A DNA stretch of 64,000 nucleotides, from positions 5,687,001 to 5,751,000 of the forward strand of contig NZ_CP011492.1 of NCBI RefSeq assembly GCF_001011035.1, written 5' to 3'. The DNA is from Streptomyces sp. CNQ-509. Its GTDB lineage: Bacteria > Actinomycetota > Actinomycetes > Streptomycetales > Streptomycetaceae. A program made the translations under genes and the position numbers. Under the pieces are notes generated by a model. The model was not told the origin of the DNA. It worked only from the letters and a program-made list of their open reading frames with translations, and did no database searches. Positions 1 to 7,815 of this stretch are shown piece after piece (the stretch's first letter is position 1; each line of letters opens with the position of its first letter).

Positions 1-474
1 ATCAGCATCCTGGAGCGGTACGAGGGCGAGGCCGCCCGCTGGGCGGCGCGGACCGGGGGCTCGGTCGTGGAACTGCACGCCTACGCCGTAGATCCGGCGG
101 CGGAACAGGAACAGGAACAGGATGTGCTCGTCGACCGGCTGCACCAGGTGTACCCGGAGACCCGCGAGGCACGCGTCGTCGACGCGCGGCACGAATGGCG
201 CTCGGACTGCCCGCTCTTCGCGGTCGGCTCCCACCGTCGGCGCCCCACCGTGCGTACCCCCCACCCATGGCTGACCCTGGCCGGTGACGGAATCCGCTGC
301 GATTTGCCCGTGGCCCTCATGGAACGAGCCGCCACCACCGGCTTCCTCGCCGCGAATGCCCTGCTCGCCGACCGGGGGGTACGCGGACAGGTGCTGTGGA
401 CGGTTCCGCGCTCGGGCCGGTCACCCCTGCTTCGGGCACTCGGGGCGGTCGCAGGACGGCATCCGGTCCGCTGA
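1..474 (+). CDS. crtU: CrtU-type carotenoid desaturase/methyltransferase, C-terminal part (5' end outside window)
   Basis: An open frame enters from the left edge and stops with TGA at 472-474; about 157 residues are visible. The tail reads HPWLTLAGDGIRCDLPVALM followed by MERAATTGFLAAN and LWTVPRSGRSPLLRAL. This is the typical C-terminus of FAD-dependent carotenoid desaturases of the CrtU (isorenieratene synthase) class: the flavin-contacting 'AGD' and the helix that closes the FAD domain. In streptomycete clusters CrtU desaturates and transfers a methyl group on the beta-ionone ring of beta-carotene to make the aromatic ring of isorenieratene. It converges on the Rieske-crtBIE operon 48 bp away, which supports the assignment. 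The N-terminal Rossmann motif lies outside the window. The family (CrtI/CrtU-like flavoprotein) is secure; the exact substrate rests on context. Confidence 0.8.
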   Translation: MSILERYEGEAARWAARTGGSVVELHAYAVDPAAEQEQEQDVLVDRLHQVYPETREARVVDARHEWRSDCPLFAVGSHRRRPTVRTPHPWLTLAGDGIRCDLPVALMERAATTGFLAANALLADRGVRGQVLWTVPRSGRSPLLRALGAVAGRHPVR

Positions 475-486
475 CCCCGCGCCGCT

Positions 487-531
487 CCCGGGTAGCCGAG
501 AGGGGCGGCAACCGGGGCCGCGTCACCCGGG
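487..531. terminator. Candidate bidirectional hairpin between convergent carotenoid genes
   Basis: CCCGGGT at 487-493 pairs with ACCCGGG at 525-531 around a GC-rich loop. It lies between the crtU stop and the 3' end of the Rieske gene, whose stop codon is inside the right arm. There is no T-tract, which is usual in high-GC actinobacteria. Only the inverted repeat and the convergent position support it. Confidence 0.35.
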
Positions 532-1533
532 GAACCGCCCCGTGCTGCGCAGCGTCCAGCGCCGTTCGGCGTAGGCCAGGTCGTCGCGCCACAGGCGCCC
601 GGCCGTACGGCGCATCAGCGGGCGCAGCACGGGGGCGGCGGCTCGCGCCACGGCGAAGCCGGGCCGGTCGGACGCGGCGACGACCGCCTCGACCACGGCG
701 GTGCGCGGACGCTCGTGGTCCGGCCCGGTCAGCGGTGTCGCGTGCGTCTCGACCACGGACGTGGCGCCCTCGCCGCCGGTGATGCGCATGACGACCGTGC
801 GCGGCTCCGGCGCCGTGAACTCGGCCCGTACGGGGACCACGAGCCGCCCGGCCACACGGAATGAGACATCGACGACGAAGGCGTCGTCCTCGTCGCCCTG
901 CGGCTCCCGCACCACCGACAGGTCGACGAACGCATACGGGTGGAACCACGAGCCGTGCCACGGATCGAGCCGGTTGGCCACCACGTCCTGCGGTTCGCAC
1001 CGCCCCGCCGCCGTGAAGACCGCGTCCACCCCACTGCCCGTCGTGGGCCGCGGGGGCACGACAGGCAGCTCCGTGGGCTCCTCGGCACCCACGTCGTCCA
1101 GCCGCACCCAGACGAGCACGCCGTCGTCGTGCACGGGAAACGGCTCCCAGCCGGCGGCCGGGGAACCGTCCAGGGCCAGCCCGTGCCAGCGGCAGACCAA
1201 CGTGCCGCACACCACCCGGCCGTCGCGCAGGGGGGCGCCCAGGTGCGGGCAGACACCCGAACCGGCGTGGGGCTCGCCGTCGTCCGAGCGCCACAGCACG
1301 ACCTCCACCCCGCCGACCGTCCGGCCGTACGGGCGGTCGCCCGCGCGCACGTCGCGGGAAGCGCCGGCCACGAACCAGTTGCCGGACGGACGGGCGGATG
1401 CCCGCTTGAGCGCGTCGGCGATGAGCGCCGGGCGCGCCCGGCGCCACGTCGCCTCCTGCGCCGTCCAACCCGGCCCGGAGCCCCGCCGCCGCAACGGCGG
1501 CGACCAACGCTTGCCGCCCCTTCGACCGCTCAC
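523..1533 (-). CDS. Rieske [2Fe-2S] protein of the carotenoid cluster (DUF5914-type C-terminus)
   Basis: 336 residues. The start is GTG at 1533, which overlaps the crtB stop as GTGA and has GGAAGGGA about 8 nt upstream; a longer frame starting further upstream lacks this coupling. A full Rieske signature is visible: C95-x-H97, 16 residues, C114-x2-H117, ligating a [2Fe-2S] cluster. The C-terminal 200 residues contain RLDPWHGSWFHPYAF, which resembles the catalytic half of Rieske oxygenases without a clear 2-His-1-carboxylate motif that I could verify. Streptomycete crt operons regularly carry this gene, so a role in an oxidative step or electron transfer during carotenoid tailoring is likely but inferred. 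It is translationally coupled to crtB. It has no signal peptide and is presumably cytosolic or membrane-peripheral. Confidence 0.8.
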   Translation of the reverse strand: MSGRRGGKRWSPPLRRRGSGPGWTAQEATWRRARPALIADALKRASARPSGNWFVAGASRDVRAGDRPYGRTVGGVEVVLWRSDDGEPHAGSGVCPHLGAPLRDGRVVCGTLVCRWHGLALDGSPAAGWEPFPVHDDGVLVWVRLDDVGAEEPTELPVVPPRPTTGSGVDAVFTAAGRCEPQDVVANRLDPWHGSWFHPYAFVDLSVVREPQGDEDDAFVVDVSFRVAGRLVVPVRAEFTAPEPRTVVMRITGGEGATSVVETHATPLTGPDHERPRTAVVEAVVAASDRPGFAVARAAAPVLRPLMRRTAGRLWRDDLAYAERRWTLRSTGRFPG

Positions 1534-2531
1534 CGCACTGGTCCCTTCCACTCGACTGCCGCTCCGGCCGCCGGGCCCGCCCGCCACGGGGCGCGGGTAC
1601 GCCACCGGGCGCTGGCCACGCCCAGTACACCGCCCGCGGCGGTTGCCGCGCGACGCCGGCGCGACACCACCGCGCGACGATGCAGCACGGTGTAGTCCTG
1701 CTCGGCGATCGCTTCGAGAATCCCGCCGTAGAGGGTGAACGCGGCACGGATGCAGGGGCGCACCCGCGGATCGAGTATGGCGATGCCCGGCTCCGCCGTC
1801 CGGTACACGTCCCGCGTCATGGCCTCCGCCGCGACGAGAGCGGCGCGGATCCGGCGGTCACGGCGCCCGGTGCGCCTGCTCCACTCCAGCAGGGGCCTGT
1901 CCACACCGTGCGCGGCCAGCAGGTCGCCGGGCAGGTAGACACGGCCCCGGTCGAGATCCTCGCCCACGTCGCGCAGGAAGTTGGTGAGCTGGAACGCCAC
2001 ACCGAGCGCGGCTGCGTGCGGTGCCGCCTCCTCCCGAGCCGTGACCGTGCCGAGGACCGGCAGCATCTGCAGGCCGATCACCGCCGCCGAACCATGCACG
2101 TATCCCTGCAGATCGGCGTACGTGGGGTAGTGGGTCACGGTCAGATCGGCACGCATCGAGGACAGGAAGTCGGCGAACAGCGCGTGGTCGATGTCGTACC
2201 GGTCGGCGGTGTCCGCGACGGCCCGGACCACCGGTTCGCCGCCCGCTCCGGTGCGCAGTCCGCCGGCCAGGTCGCTCTCCAGGCGGCGCAACTGCCGGTC
2301 GCGCTCCTCGGCCGTGCGATGCCGGTCGTGGTCGTCGACGATGTCGTCGGCCCGGCGGGCGAAGCCGTACAGGGCGTGCACGGCCGAGCGGCGTTCGAGC
2401 GGCAGCAGCCGGGTTGCCAGGAAGTAGGTCTTGCCGTGGCGGGCGTTGAGCCGCCGGCACCGGGTGTAGTCGGTGCGCAGCGCGGGATCGGTGATCCCGG
2501 CGGCGTCCAGTTCACGACGGGTCATCGGCAC
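1530..2531 (-). CDS. crtB: Phytoene synthase
   Basis: 333 residues, the normal length for squalene/phytoene synthases. It condenses two geranylgeranyl-PP molecules head to head, via prephytoene-PP, into phytoene. The first aspartate motif DDIVD is at residues 62-66 (context FARRADDIVDDHD). The second, DVGEDLDRGRVYLP, lies near residue 190 and is the strongest family signature; both bind Mg-diphosphate. The N-terminus GITDPALRTDYTRCRRL is typical of actinobacterial CrtB. It overlaps the 3' end of crtI by 20 bp and couples to the Rieske gene by GTGA. GTG 2531 or ATG 2525 could each be the start, since the upstream AGCAGG ribosome site is weak. It belongs to one operon, crtE-crtI-crtB-Rieske. 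Confidence 0.95.
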   Translation of the reverse strand: MPMTRRELDAAGITDPALRTDYTRCRRLNARHGKTYFLATRLLPLERRSAVHALYGFARRADDIVDDHDRHRTAEERDRQLRRLESDLAGGLRTGAGGEPVVRAVADTADRYDIDHALFADFLSSMRADLTVTHYPTYADLQGYVHGSAAVIGLQMLPVLGTVTAREEAAPHAAALGVAFQLTNFLRDVGEDLDRGRVYLPGDLLAAHGVDRPLLEWSRRTGRRDRRIRAALVAAEAMTRDVYRTAEPGIAILDPRVRPCIRAAFTLYGGILEAIAEQDYTVLHRRAVVSRRRRAATAAGGVLGVASARWRTRAPWRAGPAAGAAVEWKGPVR

Positions 2532-4083
2532 CTGCTGGGACCGGAACGGGAGCTGTGCCGGGGACGGCCGGGGGCCGGCGCGGCGGGGCGGGCCGGGGGC
2601 CGCCTCCGCCGGTGACGCGGGCGGCGGCGAGTTTGCCGCTGATGAGGACGGTCGGAATGCCGACCCCCGGAGTGGTCCCGCAGCCTGCGAGTACCACGTT
2701 GTCCAGCCCCCGTACGAGGTTGCGCGGGCGGAACGGTCCGGTCTGGGCGAAGGTGTGGGAGACCGAGAAGGGGCTGCCGGCGGCGTGGCCCTGCCTCGCC
2801 CAGTCGAGCGGCGTCACCAGGAGCTCTTCCCGGACACTGTCCGCGAACCCGTCCAGGCCCCGGCGCTCCAGTTCGCCCACCAGGCGGTCGCGGTAACGGG
2901 GGCCGAGCTCCTGCCATGCGAGGGCCGCGGGACCGACCGCGGTGTTGGGACAGGGGGCGAGGACGTAGTGGAGATGGCGTCCCGGCGGTGCCAGGGCGGG
3001 GTCGTGTGCGGTGGGGCGGGTGATCAGGAGGGAGGGGTCGCTCATCAGCTTGCCCGTGCGGGTCAGCTCCTCGAAGGTGCCCTCCCACGCGGCGCCGAAG
3101 GAGAGGGTGTGGTGGGCGAGGTGCGGCCAGGTGCGGTCGGTGCCCGCGTGCAGGATCACGGCGGACGGTGAGTGACACAGCCGGGCCGGCCGCCGGGGCG
3201 TCCGCCCCAGCAGCCCGTAGGCGGCAGGCAGCTCACACGTGAGCACCACCGCGTCACAGGGGATGCGGTCGCCGGAAGCCAGGCGGACGGCCCGTACGCG
3301 ACCCACGGAGTGCTCCAGCGCGCGTACTTCGGCCTTCCAGCGCAGATCGGCACCCGCTTCCGCCGCCGCATCGGCCATGGCGCGGGGGAGAGCGTGCACG
3401 CCGCCCTTCGGGAACCAGACGCCGGCCACGGTGTCCATGTACGCGATCACCGCGTACGCCGCGAGTGCGCGGGCCGGGGTCACCCCGGCGTACAGCGCCT
3501 GGAAGGAGAAGATGCGGCGCAGGCGCTCGTCGGAGAGGAAGCGGCCGATGCGGCCGTCCAGCCGTCCGAAGCCGCCCAACGCCGCCAGCCGGGCCAGATC
3601 CGGGTGCAGCAGTTGGAAGGGTGAGTCGAAGTTGGCGTCGATGAAACGGCTCATCTGTGCCCGGTAGAGGCGTTCCAGCCACTGCCGCAGGTCGCGGTAG
3701 CCGGCCGCCTGTGCCGGTCCGGCGAAGCGGCGCACCTCCGCCTCCATCGCCTCGCCGTCGGTGTGCACGTCGAGCGAGGACCCGTCCGCGAAGCAGGCAC
3801 GGTAGGCCGGATGCAGAGCCGTCAGCTCTACCCGGCGGTGGAGGCTGTCGCCGACGGCGGCGAACGCCTCGTCGGCCAGGTGCGGCATGGTCAGCACGGT
3901 GGGGCCGGTGTCCATCTCGTAGCCGCCCTGCAGCACGCGGCCGGCCCGGCCGCCGGGGCCGGCGTCCCGTTCGACGACGGTGACGCGGCGGCCCGCACCC
4001 AGCAGGTGCAGGGCGCAGGCCAGTCCGGACAGCCCGGCCCCCACCACGACGACATGGCCGGTCGGTCCCGGCACCCTTTTCAC
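2512..4083 (-). CDS. crtI: Phytoene desaturase
   Basis: 523 residues. It introduces the double bonds that convert phytoene to lycopene using FAD. The dinucleotide-binding fold starts at once: VVVVGAGLSGLACALHLL near residues 11-28, followed by an acidic residue and PGGRAG, both diagnostic of CrtI-type desaturases. Near the C-terminus, NLVRGLDNVVLAGCGTTPGVGIP is the conserved bacterial-type carotenoid desaturase signature that closes the FAD site. The GTG start at 4083 overlaps the crtE stop (GTGA), so translation is coupled. A proline- and arginine-rich tail of about 30 residues after the last conserved helix looks dispensable. Membrane-peripheral location is expected from the family, because the substrate is a membrane lipid. 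Confidence 0.95.
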   Translation of the reverse strand: MKRVPGPTGHVVVVGAGLSGLACALHLLGAGRRVTVVERDAGPGGRAGRVLQGGYEMDTGPTVLTMPHLADEAFAAVGDSLHRRVELTALHPAYRACFADGSSLDVHTDGEAMEAEVRRFAGPAQAAGYRDLRQWLERLYRAQMSRFIDANFDSPFQLLHPDLARLAALGGFGRLDGRIGRFLSDERLRRIFSFQALYAGVTPARALAAYAVIAYMDTVAGVWFPKGGVHALPRAMADAAAEAGADLRWKAEVRALEHSVGRVRAVRLASGDRIPCDAVVLTCELPAAYGLLGRTPRRPARLCHSPSAVILHAGTDRTWPHLAHHTLSFGAAWEGTFEELTRTGKLMSDPSLLITRPTAHDPALAPPGRHLHYVLAPCPNTAVGPAALAWQELGPRYRDRLVGELERRGLDGFADSVREELLVTPLDWARQGHAAGSPFSVSHTFAQTGPFRPRNLVRGLDNVVLAGCGTTPGVGIPTVLISGKLAAARVTGGGGPRPAPPRRPPAVPGTAPVPVPAGADDPS

Positions 4084-5222
4084 GCGGCCTCCTCCCCTCC
4101 GCGCGGGTCCACGCGTGTCGCGCGCTCGACCAGCGCGGCGAACTCGTGCCGGGGGGCAGGGGGCGCGCCGGAGCGGTCGAAGTGCACGAGGCTCAAGCCC
4201 GCCAGTTCCTCGATCTTCGCTTCCACCAGATCCCGGGCACCGATCCGGCGCAGCGCGGACCGCACCTGCCGCACGGCCTTCCCGGACCCCGGGTCCGCGT
4301 CCGGGGCCAGCGCTGCGGCGGCCTGGTGATCACCGGTTGCGTCGGCGAGCCGGACGGCGACGGCGAGGAGGTAGGTGAGCTTGCGGGAGCGCAGGTCGTC
4401 GTCGGCCGGTTTGCCGGTCAGCGCCGGGTCACCGAAGGCACCCAGGAGGTCGTCACGGAGCTGGAAGGCCAGCCCGGCGCACCGGCCTGCCGCCCGCAGC
4501 GCGTCCAGCGCGGGCGTGTCGGCCCCGGCCAGGGACGCTCCCAGCGCGAGGGGCCGGGCGGCGGTGTACAGGGCGCTCTTCAGGGTGGCGATGGTCAGCG
4601 CCTCACCGACACCGGACGCACGTGTGGCCTGGGCGCGCAGGTCCCGGTACTGTCCGGCGACCATCTCGGTGCGCATGGCACGCCACTCCTCGCACAGACG
4701 CGAGCCGTGCGGCGTACCGAGCGCCGTCTCGGTGAGCACGTCGTCCGCCCAGGCAAGCGCCAGATCACCGGTGAGAACGGCGGCCGAGGTGCCGAAGGAC
4801 TCCGAGGAGCCGTGCATGCCCGCTGCCCGGTGCCTGCGGGCCATGTGGACGTGCAGGGCCGGTGCGCCCCGTCGCCGCACTGATCCGTCCATCACGTCGT
4901 CGTGCAGGAGGGCGCACGCCTGGAGCAGTTCGAGGGCTGCACCCGTCCGCAGGAGGGCGGTGGCTTTCCCCGAGCCGCCTGCGGCGCGCCAGCCGCAATG
5001 GGCGAACGCGGTGCGCAGCCGTTTGCCGCCCTGCACGGCCAGTGTGGCGAGGCGGTCGGCCAGCTCCCGGGCGAAGACGGGATCGACGGCACGGGAGTGC
5101 CGCAGCCGTTCGCCGAGTACCTGCTTGAGGACGGTGCCGACGGCGTTCGCCGCGTCGGTCGCGGTGAGAGGGGCGTCGACGGGGTCGGCCGGCGGGGCCG
5201 CCGTCGGCGGCAGTCCAGTCAT
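4080..5222 (-). CDS. crtE: Geranylgeranyl diphosphate synthase (polyprenyl synthase)
   Basis: 380 residues from ATG 5222. That start has AGAAGGGGG about 6 nt upstream; an in-frame ATG at 5240 has no ribosome site. The enzyme elongates FPP or DMAPP with IPP to C20 GGPP, the precursor for CrtB. The first aspartate-rich motif LLHDDVMD is at about 106-112 and the second, FQLRDDLLGAFGD, near residue 245; GGKRLR at 66-70 binds IPP. It is the first gene of the crt operon proper, 136 bp downstream of the photolyase gene, so it may have its own promoter in 5223-5358. In related streptomycetes crtE transcription is light-dependent through LitR and an ECF sigma factor. Those regulators are not in this window, so light control is inference. 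Confidence 0.95.
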   Translation of the reverse strand: MTGLPPTAAPPADPVDAPLTATDAANAVGTVLKQVLGERLRHSRAVDPVFARELADRLATLAVQGGKRLRTAFAHCGWRAAGGSGKATALLRTGAALELLQACALLHDDVMDGSVRRRGAPALHVHMARRHRAAGMHGSSESFGTSAAVLTGDLALAWADDVLTETALGTPHGSRLCEEWRAMRTEMVAGQYRDLRAQATRASGVGEALTIATLKSALYTAARPLALGASLAGADTPALDALRAAGRCAGLAFQLRDDLLGAFGDPALTGKPADDDLRSRKLTYLLAVAVRLADATGDHQAAAALAPDADPGSGKAVRQVRSALRRIGARDLVEAKIEELAGLSLVHFDRSGAPPAPRHEFAALVERATRVDPRGGEEAA

Positions 5223-5358
5223 GCGGAGCCCCCTTCTCATTCTTGGTCGTCCGGACCCCGCTGCCTGCGCCGGGTGCCCTGTTGCGGATGCACTGATTCC
5301 TTCCCGGTCCGGAGCTGAATCCGGCCGAACTCACCTCAGTGGCGCAACGTCATGGGGC

Positions 5359-6855
5359 TCATGGCGGTATGTCGCCCCGCGCGTGTTCCTGTTCGCGTAC
5401 GTCCGTGAGGTCGGCGAGCCGGTCCAACTGCCGCAGCGGCCGGGCGACGCGCTGGTTGCCGGCCAGCAGGTCCCGGTGGCGGTCGAAGAAGGCCCAGTAG
5501 CCGGCGGTGTACGGGCACGCGTGGTCGCCGGTGCGGTCGCCTGGCCGGTAGACGCAGGGGCCGCACAGGTCGCTCATGCGATTCACGTAGGCGCCGCCCG
5601 ACGTGTAGGGCTTCGTCGTCATCCGGCCGCCGTCGGCGTACTGGGACATACCGACGACGTTGGGCAGCATCACCCAGTCGTAGCCGTCCACGAAGCAGCG
5701 GTGGAACCAGTCCGTGACGGCGGCGGGGTCCCAGCCTCGCTGGAGTGCGTGGCTGCCGAGGATCATCAGCCTGGGGATGTGGTGCGTCCAGCCGGTGTCA
5801 CGCACCTGGGCCAGGACGGTGCGCAGGCAGTGCGCCCGGACGGCATCCGCGTCCAGGTCGTTCCACCAGTCGGGTGGCGGGGCGGTGTGCCGCAGCTCGT
5901 TGGAGCGCCGGTAGTCCTCGCCGAAGTACCAGTACACCTGCCAGACGTACTCGCGCCAGCCGGCGATCTGGCGCACGAAGCCCTCCACGCTGTTCAGCGG
6001 CGCCCGGCCCGCGCGCCACGCCTTCTCGGCCTCCTCGACGCACTCGGCCGGGTCGAGCAGGCCGAGGTTGAGGGATGAGGAGAGCAGGCTGTGGCTCATG
6101 ACCGGGTCGGCGGCGAGCATGGCGTCTTCGTACGGCCCGAACGTGGCGAGCCGCTGATCGACGAAGCGCCGCAGCGCGCGCTTTGCCTCCGCCCGGGTAG
6201 CGGGGAACAGGCGCGGCCCGTCCCGTCCGACGAAGGAGACGTCGCCGTCGCGTTCCCAGCGGTCGAGGTCGTGGCGGACTTCGTCGTCGATGTCGTCCTC
6301 ACGGGGCCGGTACGGGCGGGCGACCTGGAGGGCGGCGGTCTCGCGGGGCGGGGGCTCCCGGTTGTCGTGGTCGAGGTTCCACCGGCCCGCCACGGGCTGA
6401 TCGCCGTCCATGAGCAGGTCGTGTCCGCGACGGACCCAGTGGTAGAAGTGCTCCTGCCGCAGGCGCCTGCCGCCCTGACCGTCCGCCCAGGCGGCGAAGT
6501 CGGCCATCGGCACGAGGAAGCCGCGGGCGGGGCCCACCGTCACCCGGGGCAGGCCGCGCACCAGGCGGAGGGCCGCGTACGAGGTGGGGTGGTGGACGCC
6601 GACCGGGCGGCCACGAGCGGCCCGGTCCAGGCCCTGGCGGTAGGTGTCGGCACGTACATACGCGACGCGGTCGCCGAGTTCGGCCGCGCGGTGGCGCATC
6701 GCGGACAGCACGAGGTGGGCCTTGGCCCGGTGGAAGCGGCGCCGCCGGAACACGGAACGCGCCTCGATCATGAGGAGGGGAGTGTCGCGAGCGGGTCCCT
6801 CTTCGCCCGGGGTGAGGAAGTGGGGGCCGAGTTGGTCGCCGAAGAGCCAGTGCAT
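5359..6855 (-). CDS. Prokaryotic (6-4)-type photolyase / cryptochrome-like flavoprotein with probable [4Fe-4S] cluster
   Basis: 498 residues. ATG 6855 has a strong GAGGAGG 7-9 nt upstream. The N-terminus MHWLFGDQLGPHF and the SVFRRRRFHRAKAHLVLSAM segment are typical of the FeS-BCP / PhrB branch of the photolyase family. Near the C-terminus are the conserved MLPNVVGMSQYADGG and TKPYTSGGAYVNRMSD segments, followed by CGPCVYRPGDRTGDHACPY, which supplies clustered cysteines expected to bind a [4Fe-4S] cluster together with an upstream Cys. Members repair (6-4) photoproducts or act as light sensors using FAD and a second chromophore. Adjacency to crtEIB fits the light-induced photoprotection loci of streptomycetes (carotenoids plus photolyase). 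The family is secure; repair versus signalling cannot be settled from sequence. Confidence 0.88.
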   Translation of the reverse strand: MHWLFGDQLGPHFLTPGEEGPARDTPLLMIEARSVFRRRRFHRAKAHLVLSAMRHRAAELGDRVAYVRADTYRQGLDRAARGRPVGVHHPTSYAALRLVRGLPRVTVGPARGFLVPMADFAAWADGQGGRRLRQEHFYHWVRRGHDLLMDGDQPVAGRWNLDHDNREPPPRETAALQVARPYRPREDDIDDEVRHDLDRWERDGDVSFVGRDGPRLFPATRAEAKRALRRFVDQRLATFGPYEDAMLAADPVMSHSLLSSSLNLGLLDPAECVEEAEKAWRAGRAPLNSVEGFVRQIAGWREYVWQVYWYFGEDYRRSNELRHTAPPPDWWNDLDADAVRAHCLRTVLAQVRDTGWTHHIPRLMILGSHALQRGWDPAAVTDWFHRCFVDGYDWVMLPNVVGMSQYADGGRMTTKPYTSGGAYVNRMSDLCGPCVYRPGDRTGDHACPYTAGYWAFFDRHRDLLAGNQRVARPLRQLDRLADLTDVREQEHARGDIPP

Positions 6856-6868
6856 GACGGGTGCCTCC

Positions 6869-7090
6869 TCAGTCGCGGCCGCGGGCGTGCTCGGAGCGGG
6901 CGAGCCCTTCGGCGAGGTCGATGAGCGGGTCCGGGTGGTCGAGTCCCTCCGGCCTGGACGGGGGAGCCGGCGACGGCACCGGCGTCACGAGGCGGACCCG
7001 GTGCCCGGATACCCGTCCCGCTGTCCGTGTGGCGCCACGGTCCTTCCTGTCCGGCTCGCTCCAGGACACACCGCCCTGTCGACCGATCAT
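6869..7090 (-). pseudogene. Short reading frame or gene remnant abutting the photolyase gene
   Basis: A minus-strand frame ends with TGA at 6869-6871, 13 nt before the photolyase ATG, the spacing expected of an operon partner. The last 40 codons, ending in EGLDHPDPLIDLAEGLARS, have the GC-rich third positions of real genes here. Upstream the codon bias decays and no ribosome site or family is recognisable, so the 73-residue frame drawn from ATG 7090 may be the surviving 3' end of a lost gene. No function is proposed. It could also be chance. Confidence 0.25.
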
Positions 7091-7419
7091 GCGCCCCGCA
7101 GCGTGACGGCGCCTGTTGTGGAGAGGCGGCCCGGGACCCGAACCCCGCCACTGGTCCACTCCCTGCCGGCGGACAGCCCTCAGGTCTCCTGCTTTCGGTA
7201 CCGGTCTGTGGTTCCACCCGGTGGGCTGCACCTGCCGCCGGGACATGGCGGCGGTGATGAACGACGCGACAGCCGAGACCAGCAAGATCGTAGGGTGAGG
7301 GCGGCGAGCCGGTTGCCCTCGACGGAACGTGCAGCCGTTCACGGCCGGACTCCGGACTCTCCCGGGTGAACCGCGGCGCGGGCGGCCCGGCGACCGTGGG
7401 CGGGTACTTCGACCGTGCG

Positions 7420-7640
7420 GGCTACCGGGCCGCGGCCGGGGGCGGGGGCCGGTGTAGCGGAGGATCCACAGGCCCTGGTTCTTGTCGGAGATGCAGATGT
7501 AGCCGCGGCGGTCCACGACCACGTCCTCTGCCTGCAGCGCGAGTTCGCCTTCGGGCATGGGGCCGTAGCGGCGGGTCGGTGCGGGGGGCATGAAGTGGCC
7601 GGCCTCGCGGTCATCCAGTTCCCGCGGGAGATCAACCCGT
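7420..7640 (-). pseudogene. C-terminal remnant of an LVIVD-repeat/beta-propeller-like surface protein
   Basis: About 60 residues on the minus strand read EAGHFMPPAPTRRYGPMPEG followed by AEDVVVDRRGYICISDKNQG and LWILRYTG. This is the characteristic end of actinobacterial LVIVD-repeat proteins, where the last blade pairs a 'VDxRGYIYxSDKN' strand with 'GLxILRY'. The preceding residues do not continue the repeat and no start fits, so only the 3' end survives. The surrounding DNA from 7091 to 7815 otherwise shows no supported gene, RNA or repeat. Confidence 0.45.
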
Positions 7641-7815
7641 CGCTCTTCGACGACATCGTCGGGGGCGCAGCATGCGGCGCTGCATTCGATGGTCATCGCC
7701 CGCATCCGGACGCTGTCCGAGGGCCGGGGATGACGTTCTCCGAACCATCACGCCGCTTGTCGATCTCTTGAGACGTGAACGGCAGAGACGGACCGGGGAC
7801 CGGCCGGGGAACCGC

